Shown here: piece after piece, positions 11,258 to 22,262 of the stretch
Layout of the letters: each line of letters begins with the position of its first letter
How positions within the stretch are numbered: position 1 is the first letter of the stretch
NCBI RefSeq assembly: GCF_030035675.1
Contig: NC_084484.1
Span: 182,379,434-182,443,433, forward strand
Reading direction: 5' to 3'
Length of the DNA stretch: 64,000 bases
Source of the DNA: Rhineura floridana
Lineage: Eukaryota; Chordata; Lepidosauria; Squamata; Rhineuridae
The notes under the pieces: generated by a model
Database searches by the model: none
Seen by the model: the letters and a program-made list of their open reading frames with translations, nothing else
Told to the model about the DNA's origin: nothing
Position numbers and translations under genes: made by a program

Positions 11258-11373
11258 CAGAGCTTGGAAAAGTTACTTTTTTGAACTACAACTCCCATCA
11301 GCCCCAGCCAGCATGGCCACTGGATTGGGCTGATGGGAGTTGTAGTTCAAAAAAGTAACTTTTCCAAGCTCTG
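11258..11373. mobile_element. Palindromic hAT MITE (AGCTTGGAAAAGTTAC family), copy 1
   Basis: 116 bp and almost wholly palindromic: CAGAGCTTGGAAAAGTTACT at the left, its complement at the right (here ending CTCTG), arms about 45 bp. Flanked by an exact 8-bp duplication ATCCCACC on both sides. Confidence 0.9.
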
Positions 11374-11654
11374 ATCCCACCATAGTTATGTCTAAGTACA
11401 ATGGAGCTGACCCATTAGGGCAAACAGACCACCAACTCTGGCCAGCCCTCACTTGCCTGCTGTCTTACTTCCGTCCAGTCCAGAGGGTTAGCACTGCCTG
11501 TGGGCTTCCTCTTCCTTAGGCCCCATCTGCACTATACATTTAAAGCAGTATTTTACCATTTTAAAACAGTCATGGCTTCCCCTAAAGAATCCTGGGAACT
11601 GTTGTTTGTGAAGGTGCTGAAAGTTGCCAGGAGACCCCAGTTCCCCTCACAGAG

Positions 11655-12412
11655 CAGAGCTTGGAAGGTTACTTTTAAAAAGTAATAAATTACAGTTACA
11701 GTTACATGGCCCCCCAAAAGTAGTAATTACTGTTACAATTACAATTGCTCTGCAAATAACTGATTACTTTACTTTTACTCAAAAGTAATTGTTACAATTA
11801 CATTTTAGTTACTTTTTTATAAAAAGAATTGCCTACAAGGTGCTGGCCTTGGCTGCTGCACATCTGAGTAGCCTAAAACAACATTAAAAATAAGCACACA
11901 CACACACACAGAGGGTAGTAGAATATTTTTTTTTATCCATAAGATTAACAGAATGGCATAACAGAATCTCGCATCCCCTCACCCCACCTCCAGCAATGAT
12001 GATACCCCAACACATATATTTTTTGTATATATATATTGCCTCCAGCTCTTTTCTCCTTCCACTCCTGTCAATTTTTAAACAATTGTTTTCTCCACCCCGT
12101 CTCGCTCTCCACCTCCCCTCTTGTCACCTCCTAAGCACCCATAGAGCATGAAGGAAGAACAACGCTGCACAGAAGCCCAATTTGAAGCAACTGATTTTTA
12201 TTCACAAATCAGAGGAGCAGAAGACTTCCCCTGCTCCCCCCCAAGTAATGCACAGAAGTAATGCTGGAAACATTACAATTACTCCTCAAAAATAATCAAG
12301 TTACTACTCATTCTATTACCAGCAAAATGTAATGAAGTTACCCACTCGTTACTCAAAAAAGAAATAAATTACAAGTAATTTGTTACTTGTAACTAGTTAC
12401 TTCCAAGCTCTG
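11655..12412. mobile_element. 758-bp hAT-type element (nested)
   Basis: Ends CAGAGCTTGGAAGGTTACTT and TTACTTCCAAGCTCTG, flanked by an exact 8-bp duplication TCACAGAG (11647-11654 and 12413-12420). The termini resemble the short palindromic MITE family, so both may be moved by the same transposase. No transposase frame is present. Confidence 0.85.
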
Positions 12413-12433
12413 TCACAGAGCTACAATTCCCAG

Positions 12434-12763
12434 TAGGGTTGCTAGGTTCAGGGTCTGAGACTGATCCTGTATCTTTAGGAGAAGAGGAAGTCAGCCAAGT
12501 GCAGGTGTTCTTGCAACTCTGTAATGGGAAAAACCACAAGGTGGAATTCTCCCTTCCCCCTGCACAACTTTTAAAGATACAGAAGACCTCTTGGTTGCCA
12601 GGCCTGGCCTCCAAGAGGATCTTTAAAAGTTGTGCAGGAGCAAGGGAGAATTCCACCTTGTGGTTTTTCCCATTACAGGGTTGCAAGAACACCTGCACTT
12701 GGCTGACTTTCTCATCTCCTAAAGATACAGGATCAGTCTCAGGCCAAGAACCTGGCAACCCTA
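12434..12763. mobile_element. 330-bp long-arm foldback element (nested)
   Basis: Arms of about 150 bp (TAGGGTTGCTAGGTTC through ACAACTTTTAAAGATAC and the complement) around a short centre. Flanked by ATTCCCAG and GTTCCCAG (7 of 8 equal), pointing to hAT-type insertion. Confidence 0.8.
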
Positions 12764-12879
12764 GTTCCCAGAGTTCCCTGGGTGAGGGCCTCCTCTTATC
12801 AGGAGGTCCGTTCCGCACAACATAGGAAGTGGAGTTTTAGTGTTGTAACACCGGCACTCTAAAATTCCCTCCTCTTAAA

Positions 12880-13225
12880 TATTAGACAGGTGCCATCTCT
12901 GTTGTCTTTTCGGCACCTGCTGAAAACCTTCCTCTTTCAACAAGCCTTTTAAGTAGAGACAGTCTGCGCCTGTGTTGGAACTGCTTTTTAATAATGTTTT
13001 TAAAGCTGTTTTAAATAAGATGTTTTTAAACCTTTAAAAAAACATTTTAAATATATTTTGTTTTAATATGTTTTTAAGGATGTTTTGTTGTAATATATTT
13101 TAAAGTCTGTTTTTATGATGTTTTAGGGTGTTTTTAGTGCTTTTTTGTTGGGCTGCTACTGGGAGGTAGGGTGGGATATAAATCTAATAAATAAAGAATA
13201 AGAAATAAGAAATAAATAAGAAAGT
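12880..13225 (+). mobile_element. L2 LINE 3' part
   Basis: Ends the ORF2 remnant (AGAAAACCTTCCTCTTTCAA-like) and continues through a T-rich 3' UTR to GGGCTGCTACTGGGAGGTAG and an ATAAATAAAG tail. Confidence 0.7.
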
Positions 13226-13673
13226 TAGATTGTTAAACCACTCAGGGAACTGCATGCCCAGTTGTCCTGTAATTTTTTTTAAAAAAAGTGGAAGGGGCAG
13301 GACAGAGATCTGGGGCCCAGCGCAAAAGAACCAGGGCCCCTTAACAATGTCCCTGGGTGCTAGCCCTCACAGCTTGGTGGAGCCCTTTCTTCACCACCAA
13401 AGCAATTGTGGTGGAAAGGAAGAACTTGAAAAACTGTCACAGGTTTCTCCTCCCCCAACCCCCTGAGCCAGTAACTTCCTCCACTAATTGAATTGTTATG
13501 TGCAGTGGTGGGGTATGGGAGGCAATGGAATGAAAAGAGTCCTTTGCTTCCCCCCCCTTCTTTCCTCTGCATTTTGTTGCAGGCTTGTCGACAGCTATTC
13601 ACTGTGAACCTCCATGTCCAGAGGCAGTATACCTGTGACACCAAAAGGGAAAAGCCTCATGTCTTCTCGGTTC

Positions 13674-13852
13674 GCCCTTGCTGATTGTGATCGCTTGCTT
13701 GACATGCACAAGGTCCTTGGTTTAATCCCCACTGGCACCTCCAGGTAGGGCTGGAAAGGACTTTGTGTCTGAAATCCCGGAGAGCCGCTGCCAGACAGTG
13801 TTGACAGTACTGAGCTAGATGGACCAATGGGTCTGATACAGGATAAGCGTAG
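13674..13852 (+). mobile_element. tRNA-derived SINE
   Basis: Head GACATGCACAAGGTCCTTGG with a decayed B box, body ATCCCGGAGAGCCGCTGCCA through GAGCTAGATGGACCAATGGG. Confidence 0.75.
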
Positions 13853-14385
13853 AATTCCTGTGTAGAATGCAGGGCTCAACAGAACTTGATTGGTTCCATC
13901 CAAGCAATTACTGTCCTCATGGTTTGGGTAAAACGAATCCCAATGTGGGAAGGTTCATTAAGGCCTTCCAAGAAGAATGATGCTATCCTAGAAGTGATTC
14001 AGTTTTGAAAACCTCAAGAGACATATAGAGAAAAATAATATGTTAATTCTGTCTCCTACAGATACTCTAAAAGGAAGCCACATTTCCCCTCCGTGGCTCC
14101 TCCCTCCAATCTCAGTAGGGATGAATCACACATCTTCCTGCAGCAAGAGGGAGTTTGCTTCGCATTTGGCAATGCTTTGGCACAGTCTTTCGTTTGGGAT
14201 GAATGGGCTATTTGAATGCACTGTACAAAGCCTGGCTTTCCCCCACATCTGAGTCAGCCAGCACGGCAGGCACATGGTTTGTAGAAAGAACAGTGGCTCC
14301 CTCTGGATCACACAGAGCATAGTGCTGTGATGGTCTGTCTCCCACTTGTTTCAGTTGTGGAGGAGGGTTGTCTCTCTCTCACACT

Positions 14386-14562
14386 GACTTATTTATTTAT
14401 TATTTATTTATTTATTACATTTATACCCCACCTTTCTTTCTTCATGAAACCCAAGGCAGCTTACATATGGTTCCCAGACAGTCTTCCATCTAGGCACTGA
14501 CCAGACCTGACCCCGCTTAGCTTCAGCTGGGAGCTAGCCTTACATGCCTTTAGACCACAGCC
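14386..14562 (-). mobile_element. 5S rRNA-derived SINE
   Basis: On the minus strand the sequence matches the 3' half of 5S rRNA (AGCTAAGC-like box A, CTGGTCAGTGCCTAGATGG, a decayed GGAGACC intermediate element), then a LINE-like tail ending in TTATTTATTTA on the plus strand. A second copy is at 27272-27434. Confidence 0.65.
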
Positions 14563-14935
14563 TAAAATAGATACTGTTTTATACATACATGAAAAAATTG
14601 ACTGCTTCTCCTTACATACATACCACTACTACATGAATTGGTCATGTCTGCCCATTATGCCAGTTATGAAAATAACTGTGTTTCACTGCAACTCAGTAAA
14701 GGGCACCACTTTTTGAATACAAAAAGAGAGACTCACTTCATTCACTACTCAGTCCTCAGCTTATTTGCCTGGCTTTCTCTTATATAAATAAGCCCCTGAA
14801 TGCTGTTGCCAGAGGAGGGATGACAATACTTATTTGTACTGTAATGGTTTTGACTTTTCATAAGCATTTTCATAAGCATTCTGGTTAAAAATTACATAAT
14901 TTTTTTCCACCAAAAAAACCCAGCGGATCGGCAAG

Positions 14936-15380
14936 TGCAAAAGGAAAAGGAGGTGTGCCTGGCGCCAACACTGTTATCTTTTCAACGCCAGGTCAAGACT
15001 TTCCTCTTCTCCCAGGCATTTGAGCATGTGTTTTTAAATGGCTTTTTAGAAATGTGTTTTGTTTTTAATGTTTTTAATTGTTGTAAACCGCCCAGAGAGC
15101 TTCACCTATGGAAAATGGAAATGGACTACCTTCAAGTCGATCCCGACTTATGGCAACCCTACGAATGGGGTTTTCATGGTAAGTGGTATTCAGAGGTGGT
15201 TTACCATTGCCTTCCTCTGAGGCTGAGAGGCAGTGACTGGCCCAAGGTCAGTGAGCTTCATGGCTGTGTGGGGATTCGAACCCTGGTCTCCCAGGTCGTA
15301 CTCTAACCACTATGCCACACTGGCTCTCGGGCCGTATACAAATACAATAAATAAATAAAAAATAAATAGAATAAACAGGA
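14936..15380 (+). mobile_element. L2 LINE 3' end split by a SINE
   Basis: C-terminal ORF2 remnant (APTLLSFQRQVKTFLFSQAF) and the ACCGCCCAGAGAGCTTC motif. It is broken at about 15113 by the SINE and resumes at about 15329 with GGCCGTATACAAATACAATA and the AATAAATAAA tail. Confidence 0.75.
15113..15328 (-). mobile_element. Sauria-type SINE, near full length (nested in L2)
   Basis: Runs from the reversed BovB-like end (CTTCAAGTCGATCCCGACTT) through GGTTTACCATTGCCTTCCTC to the reversed tRNA-like head (CTCTAACCACTATGCCACAC). It is younger than the L2 copy it interrupts. Confidence 0.8.
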
Positions 15381-15465
15381 GCAGAAAAAGGGCCGATCAG
15401 GAAGGAAAGACAGACTCTCAGAATCCAAGCGGATCAGAACTAGACAGCGAAACTCACCCCTAGTT

Positions 15466-15845
15466 TCCAGCAACTGGTATTTGAAAGCATCCTGCCTCTG
15501 ACTATAGAGGCAGAGCATAGCCATCCTGGCTAGTAGCCACTGATGGCCTTTTCCTCCATGAATTTGTCTAATCCTCTTTTAAAGCCATACAGGTTGGTGG
15601 CCATCACTGCCTCCTGTGGGAGCAAATTACACAGTTTAACTATGTGCTCTGTGAAGAAGTATTTTCTTTCATCTGTCCTGAATCTTCCAACAAGTTCCCA
15701 ACTTCTAGTGTTATGAGGGTGAAAAATATGTCTATTCATTTTCTCTATAACATGCATTGAAAATAAGCATCCTGAAAATGAGCAAAGCTGAAGCTCAGTC
15801 CTAATGCAAGTTAGAATCGCTGCATCCCACACATGAGCATTTCAC
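15466..15845 (-). mobile_element. CR1 LINE ORF2 C-terminus and 3' UTR
   Basis: The minus-strand frame reads GRFRTDERKYFFTEHIVKLC and then FKRGLDKFMEEKAISGY, the typical end of CR1 ORF2, followed by the CR1 3' UTR with GGAGGCAGAG-type sequence. 5'-truncated, with no complete ORF. Confidence 0.75.
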
Positions 15846-16129
15846 TGACATCTTGATCTCCCCATTGAAATTTTCAAAATGCATTTTATTTTGTTAATTA
15901 ATGGAGAATGGTCTAAAGAAACACAAGAGACATTTTTGGCACAGGGCTATCAGGAACCCTTTTGTGCCTTGAATTGGACCCTTGGGCATCTACAAGGCTG
16001 GAACAAATCCAGGTTTAAATACATTATCTTTTCTACTTTCAGGGACCCCGTTGGTCCTCATATAGTTTCCTGGGTACAATTTAGCAGTATAAACATCTCT
16101 GGCTGTTAGGGAATGGGGAGCAATTTATC

Positions 16130-16362
16130 TTATTTATCTTGTCCCAGTCTGTGTCCATGTTGGAATTGCTTTTTAATATGTTTTTAAACCTTTTTTTAAA
16201 AAGGTTTTTAAAGCTTTTTAAAAAAAGTTTTAAAAGATGTTTTACTATATTTTAAAGTCTGTTTTTATGATATTTTAAAGTGTTTTTAGTACATTTGTTT
16301 GCCACCTGGGCTCCTACTGGGAGGAAGAGTGGGTTATAAATCAAATAATTAATAAATAAAAT
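16130..16362 (+). mobile_element. L2 LINE 3' UTR and tail
   Basis: TTGGAATTGCTTTTTAATAT through a poly-T/A-rich section to GGGCTCCTACTGGGAGGAAG and an AATAAATAAAATAAA tail. Confidence 0.7.
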
Positions 16363-16364
16363 AA

Positions 16365-16930
16365 ATTTGATTCAGTTTGCATTTCAAGCTGAATCTATCA
16401 AATTCGCACTGTCCAAATCTGAGAACCACAATACACCCATCCTTCAAAATGTCCACTTTTCCACATTGTACAGTGCAGTTATCCAACCAACCAATATTTA
16501 CAAAATACATATATTAAGGGAAAGTGAGCGTAAAAATGCATACATTATTGAAACTAGCATACAAAAGGGCATTACATGAGGAGAAATTGCCTGCAAAAGG
16601 TGTACATTAGTCAAAAACTGCATGCAAACACCAAAAATATGTTCATGAGGAGAAATTTGCACTAAAATGCCAAAATGTGTATGTTAGTCAAAACTGCACA
16701 CAACAAGCCATTTTAAAGTAATAGTTGTGTGTCCAAATGGACACCCAGTTGTAGCTTTTGGTCACCCAGTGTACATGAACAGACACATAAAATAAATTTT
16801 GATGATGATTTAAAAAATAATAATTGCAAATTGCTGCAGAAATGTGGAGAACTGAATTTCATATTGGAAAAATGAGAAATCAAGCGTACCAAAATGGACA
16901 GCTCTTTCCACCCCTACTAGCTCAGCAACC
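16365..16930 (+). mobile_element. AT-rich MITE (CAGGGATG family), disrupted
   Basis: Matches the recurring AT-rich repeat (TTTGCATTTCAAGCTGAATC; AAAATGTGTATGTTAGTCAA; GAGAACTGAATTT; near-terminal CTTTCCACCCCTA). Its interior is replaced at 16700-16805 by the inverted-repeat unit described separately. Confidence 0.6.
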
Positions 16931-17966
16931 AAATGGACACCGGAATGTCTCCTTCTCAAAAGAAAAAAGTGCCTTGACAAGTTCCCCGTTACTTATTAAT
17001 CAGTTGTAAAATAGAGATGGCATTTCCTGTTGGTGAATGGCATTGCATCCACACTGCATCACCTGACATGTCAAGTATAGAAAGAGTTTCCTGCCTTGCA
17101 TAATACTTGTAAGGCACCCCCCATGTAATGACAGAGGTCATAATTTAGAGATCTTCTCTTTGCATTAAGAAGTTGGAAGTCTGAGGAGTTGCCGCCTAAG
17201 GCCACGTGATCCAAGCTAACCCAAAGGCCTAGAAGTTGCTGCACAAGGTTGTCTCAGAGGCTCTGAATGTTCCAAGCCATTTCTCATTCCTCTAGTTTGC
17301 CTGTAGCTCCAGAATCAATACAATCCCTGCACATGGTGCTTTACAAAAAAACTAGAAGAGGGGTCTCAGCCCCAAGGGCCTTACAGGCTACAGAACCGAC
17401 ACTAAAGAGACAGAAGAGGAAGGAGAAAGAACTGGAGGAGCCAAAGCGTGGTTCTGATGCTGAGGCTGACATTGTGGGTTAACTGAACCTGGGGCGAGGG
17501 CCGGAAGAATCCGTCAAGGGTGGTTCTCTCAGCTTAGCAAAATCCTACCGATCAGTACATGAACTAAAAAGCAAATGTAAATTAAAAACTGCTGCTTATG
17601 ATCCACGCCCTGCTGTAGCAGAATTCGTACCAAAAGAAAAAGATACAGACAACCAGGCATCACAGTGTACAGGGAGAGAGATTTTGTTAAGTTTTTCAGA
17701 AAGACTGGTGCTTTGTAAGAACCCTAAGAATTTATCGTGTAATGTGTCCCTATGCTCTACTGTTTCTCTTCAGTTTCACTAAAAAAAATCATAATTCTAG
17801 TCAATGTTTCAATGACTTCCAACCTGAATTTGTGTTCTTGTTTTAGTGATTAAATTTTATGTGTCCATTTGTGTACACTGGGTGACCAAAAGCTACCGTT
17901 GGCTGTCCATTTGGATACACAACTGTTACTTTGAAATACTCGGTTGTATGCAGCTTTGACTAACAT
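16672..17966. repeat. Large inverted repeat, about 130-bp arms
   Basis: Left arm 16672-16805 and right arm 17843-17966 are reverse complements with scattered differences (both hold CACCCAGTGTACA or its complement and TGTCCAAATGGACA-like sequence), about 1.04 kb apart. The arms include part of the AT-rich MITE. The spacer has no recognised gene. Confidence 0.65.
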
Positions 17967-18616
17967 GCACATTTTCCCTTGTTCCTTCCTCCACCCTCTG
18001 AAAAACAAAGTTGTCTGCAGCCAAGTGAAGAGTTTGTTGAAGAGTCCATGCTTAGCAGGTGTGGAGAAGGCAGCCGGTTATGCATTCCCAAAAAAAGAGC
18101 CTTTGCATCACCAAAACAAAAAGAGAGAGGACAAAAGCAGTCTGCAATTTGCATATAGTTTGTATGCATAGGTGAACATTTAGAAACAATAACTGTAATC
18201 TAAATAGACATAGGTCTCACCATAGTGGAGAAGCCATGAGGTGACCTATGTGTTTGCTCAGTCTGTCGGCCGGGTACTGCTAACTGCTGATGGGCAGCTT
18301 CAAGGCTCCATCCCACACAGGAGTTAGCTGGATGCCCTCTTGTTCAGGTTCACCAGAAATGCTTCCACCAAACACATTGTCCTTGTGAGGTGCTGCCCAT
18401 CTCCTGTCAGTCATCCCTCATTAAGGAGGCTTCGACTGTGGTCCTAGAAACCGAACCTCTCTTGTCTATAGCATCTGCATAGTCAGTCATTTGCCTGCCA
18501 TATTCTGCAGTCCTTTGCCATCTTTTAAAGGAGGAGTTGACGAGAACACTCCCTGAGCCCCGGGGTCCTTCACCTTCCTCCCCAGGGCCTTGTAGTCAGA
18601 TGTGGCATGTTCATAG
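17967..18616. other. Unassigned stretch
   Basis: No protein-like frame, RNA gene or recognised repeat before the MITE at 18617. Confidence 0.3.
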
Positions 18617-18765
18617 CAGCGGCAGCTGGAGGCTCCATGTCACTGGGGCAGTGGAATCCACTCCAGGTTTTAGCCTCAACTGTCAAAGAGCTTCCTTGAA
18701 AGTTCAGACTAAAACTTGGAGTGGATTTCATTGCGCTGCTGACATGGATCCACCGGCTGCCACTG
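18617..18765. mobile_element. Foldback MITE, GGTGGCTCC family, with target duplication
   Basis: 149 bp, ends CAGCGGCAGCTGGAGGCTCC and GGATCCACCGGCTGCCACTG. Flanked by GTTCATAG and GTTCATAA (7 of 8 equal). This copy best defines the family ends. Confidence 0.8.
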
Positions 18766-19680
18766 GTTCATAACTGTGCCTGGCAGTGTGGATGAGCAAG
18801 AAGCGATCACGATGACTCATCTTAACAACCCTTAGATTACACTTGTAAGCTCCTCAGGACAGGGGCCTGCCCTCTTATATAAAGTAAAGCAACCTTCGCC
18901 AACCTGGTGCCCTCCGGAGGTTCTGCACTACAACTCCCATAAGCCCAAGACAACAGCAGCCTGCTGTAAAGTGCTGTACATCCTGATGGTGCTGAAATCA
19001 TCACTACCACCACCGCTGCCATCATCCTTATCAAGTACCAAAAACATTCCCAGTTTGCACATGAGGAAATCGCTTGAGTGCATCTCTGGAGTTTGCTAAA
19101 TCCTGCTTAAGAGCACAAGAAGATCTTTATCAGAGGAGCCAATGAAAAATGTCAAAGTTGCATGCCAGCTTTTGAGCTCGCCAGAATGTTGTGATTCCAC
19201 TGGGTACAGGCATGATTTTACAATCCAACTTGCACCACTTGCACATTTTTTCGCTACTTAATCAGTTTTTAGACATGTAGAGACAATGACAAAGACTGAG
19301 GAGAACAATGAGCAAAGATATGAAAATGAAGCTGTTCTCCTCTGCTTTGGGAAACAAACAATTTTGACCTCAATACAGGCCATGAAGTCTTACAGCCAGA
19401 CCACCAGGCACTGCCAGTCAATGAAATGACGCAACAACCTCCTGGTGGATTTAATCCGTGCACAGGGCTCTCGGATTTCACCGCAGGGTTGGCGCCTGTC
19501 AGCAGGAGAGGCCAGCAGCACCCCTTAAGAAGCAATAACGCTTCTCTGTTTCCTCCATATTGCTGGCAATGCAGCAATCGCTGGTGAAAAACAGCAGAAT
19601 GGTTCTCCTGTTAGAGCGCTGAGAGCAGATTACATGAGGCAGAGGGATGGAAGACTCTATCCAGCTCTCCTTTTTTCATT
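18766..19680. other. Unassigned stretch; small hAT remnant at 18895-18965
   Basis: CTACAACTCCCATAAGCCC at about 18930 is a relic of the TACAACTCCCATCAGCC repeat group. The rest looks like old unique or unrecognisable DNA. Confidence 0.3.
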
Positions 19681-19684
19681 TTTT

Positions 19685-19815
19685 AAACCTTAGGCTTTGT
19701 TCTCCACATCTCTGCAGCAAATCCTCATGAAAACCCTCCAGCATTTTATTGCAAATCGCTCAGAATAAACACATTTTTGTATGCAGTTCTGGCTAATGTA
19801 TACATTTTTGCCAGC
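19685..19815 (-). mobile_element. AT-rich MITE fragment (CAGGGATG family)
   Basis: CTCCACATCTCTGCAGCAAA, ATCCTCATGAAAACCCTCCA and ACACATTTTTGTATGCAGTT match the reverse strand of the family. Confidence 0.55.
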
Positions 19816-20094
19816 ACTTTCCCTCCAGCCAGGCTGAAGAAGACTGCTTTAAAAGATTTACATTAAACCCATTTGTATTATCCACTGGATTAACACTAAT
19901 GGATTTGAAGCAGCAATCAAAATAGCTATTGGAAGAGTCCCTCCCCCAAAATCAGGTGAATTATGCGTGCTTTAACTTTCTTATCTAATGCTTCTTAATG
20001 GTTTACCTAAATTCAAAAGGACACATGTGAGTTTCTCCTAGGGCCAAACTCTATAGCAGAGGGTTAATGGGTGTGCTGTTTTGTAATGGAAAGT

Positions 20095-20480
20095 GACCCC
20101 AAGAGGCTGCAATTTCATATGAGGATGTACAAAGTGGAAAGGGTGCTTAACCCTTTCTGCTCTCCTTGTCCTCCACATTTCCGTTATCAGTTTGCATTTT
20201 TTAAAAGTCCTCATGAAAATTCGTCACCATTTGAATGCACATTTCTCGTAATATACAGATTTTTGTATGCAATTTTGCCTAATACACACTTTTTTTTTTT
20301 GCAAAGCAGTTCTCCTTACTATAACACAATACATTTCATATGTTGTTTTCTGTCCACATTACTTCGCTGGTGAACTGCACTGTAAAATTTGGGGAAATGC
20401 AAATTTTGAAGCATGGCTTTGTTACGGTTTTTGTATCATTTTGGAAAGTATGGATGAGGTAGGTTCACCTTTCAGTGCGA
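20095..20480 (-). mobile_element. AT-rich MITE fragment (CAGGGATG family)
   Basis: TCCTCATGAAAATTCGTCAC, ACATTTCTCGTAATATACAG and TGTAAAATTTGGGGAAATGC match the reverse strand of the family; both ends are vague. Confidence 0.55.
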
Positions 20481-20563
20481 ATGCAATCAAGTTCCTCCCC
20501 CATCCCCAGCAAGCATGGAGAGCACCAGGTGGGGGAAGATGTCTTCACAAGACTGTTGTGAAG

Positions 20564-20701
<138 letters not shown>

Positions 20702-20756
20702 TACATTTATATCCCACCCTTCCCCCCAGTAGGAACCCAGGGTGGCAATAAATATT
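20702..20756 (-). mobile_element. L2 LINE extreme 3' end
   Basis: TTACATTTATATCCCACCCT, then AACCCAGGGTGGCAATAAA, the reversed L2 terminus. On the minus strand it reads straight into the GATA array. Confidence 0.65.
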
Positions 20757-21020
20757 GAAACTCTGAATATTTGCAATGGGATAGAGCAAAACATATCATT
20801 AAAAAATTGAAACTGAAGCCTGTTCAGTTTCTATCCTACCTGTTCCAAAGAGCTTCTAGTGGGTCACAACAGTTGGTGCTGAAGACCAGACTGAACTGGA
20901 GTGTCAGAGGGACTAAGAATTGACAAGTCCCTTGTTCAGACCTTCAGGCGCCAGCATGCAGCATCCCCTCTCAGCTGCTAAGGCCTCAATATCTTGGCAG
21001 GACCTATGACTGCCAGTCCC

Positions 21021-22262
21021 CCTCTAGGATGCACACCTTAACGTGGTGAGGGGGTTTGAGAGTGTTGAAGAAGCTAAGAGCAATGCCGTCAGGAGTCTAG
21101 ACCAAGAGGTTAGACTCCTAGCAGGGGCACCCAAGGCGGAATGGTCAAAGCTGAGACACCAGATTAAGATGCATCCAAACTCAGAGGAAGGCAATGGTAA
21201 ACCACCTCTGAATACCTCTTACCACAAAAACCCTACGAACAGAGTATCCAAAATGCAACACTAGATAGTGCTGGAAGATGAGACCCCCAGGTCAGAAGGC
21301 ACTCACCGAGCTACTGGGGAAGAACAAAGGACAAGTACGAGTAGCGCTGTGAATAAAGACACTGCTGGGTCAAAGCCGAAAGGAAGCCCAGAGGCTGATG
21401 CGCACAGATGCAAAAGGAGAGTGCGGAGTTGTATGGCACACACAATAGGAACATGGAATGTGAGAAACATGAACCAGGGAAAGTTAGAAATTGTCAAGCA
21501 AGAAATGGAACGTATCAATATTACAATATTTGGCGTGAGTGAATTAAAATGGACGGGAATGGGACACTTGCAATCAGGCAACTACAAAATATTTTATGCA
21601 GGAAATGATAAAGAAATGGGGTTGCTCTAATAGTGAGAAGTGATGTAGCAAAAGCAATTAGGAGCTATAAAGCAAGATCTGAGCAAGTGATATCAATGAG
21701 ATTACACAGGAAACCTATCAACATAACCATCATCCAAATCTATGCTCCGATGGCAAACGCAGAAGAAGAGGAAATGGAGAGACTTTAAGCAGAATGCTCT
21801 GATAATCATGGGGGACTGAAATGTAAAAGTAGGGAACGGAGAAGAACTAGAATTTGTGGGGAAATGGGGCTTAGGAGACAGAAATGAAGCAGGAGAAAGA
21901 CTTATTGAATTCTGTGAAGCCAACAATTTGTTTCTTGCAAACACATTTTTCAAGCAACCAGAAAGACAACTGTACACGTGGACATCACCAAATGGTCAAT
22001 ATAGGAATCAAATTGATTATATAATTGGTAGCAGAAGATGGAGAAGTTCCACACTTTCTGCAAAAACAAGACCAGGATCAGACTGCGGTACAGTTCATGA
22101 ACTGGTAATATCGAAAATCAGCGTAAAGGTAAAGAAGAACAAAGCAATCGTAATGCCAAAATACAATTTAAATAACATCCCAGAAGAATATCAAGATCAA
22201 AGAAGGAACAGGTTTGAGGCTTTAAACAGAGCTGATAGACAACCAGAAGAACCATGGATTGA
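21021..22262 (+). mobile_element. BovB (RTE) LINE, 5' region and endonuclease part
   Basis: After a 5' region (21040-21430), frames read IGTWNVRNMNQGKLEIVKQE and SELKWTGMGHLQSG, then, past frame breaks near 21630-21860, KWGLGDRNEAGERLIEFCEA, LYTWTSPNGQYRNQIDYIIG and RPGSDCGTVHEL: the apurinic endonuclease domain of BovB ORF2. Frame changes and a stop show it is dead (for example after KEMGLL near 21630, and VHEL where SDHEL is usual). The RT domain is missing; L2 sequence follows at 22263. Confidence 0.85.

Larger units (their letters stand above)
11517..12800. mobile_element. Old foldback MITE split by two later elements
   Basis: Left arm ACATTTAAAGCAGTATTTTA through GAATCCTGGGAACTGTTG belongs to the same family as 6320-6749. 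The element is interrupted at 11655-12412 and again at 12434-12763; its own right arm is mostly lost. Confidence 0.55.

Noticed and set aside
12393-12825. Overlapping 130-140-codon frames on both strands with similar proteins
   Set aside because: The similarity comes from the palindromic arms of the foldback element, not from a duplicated gene.
14460-14562. Possible functional 5S rRNA gene
   Set aside because: It has only part of the 5S sequence, is diverged, and is joined to a LINE-like tail.
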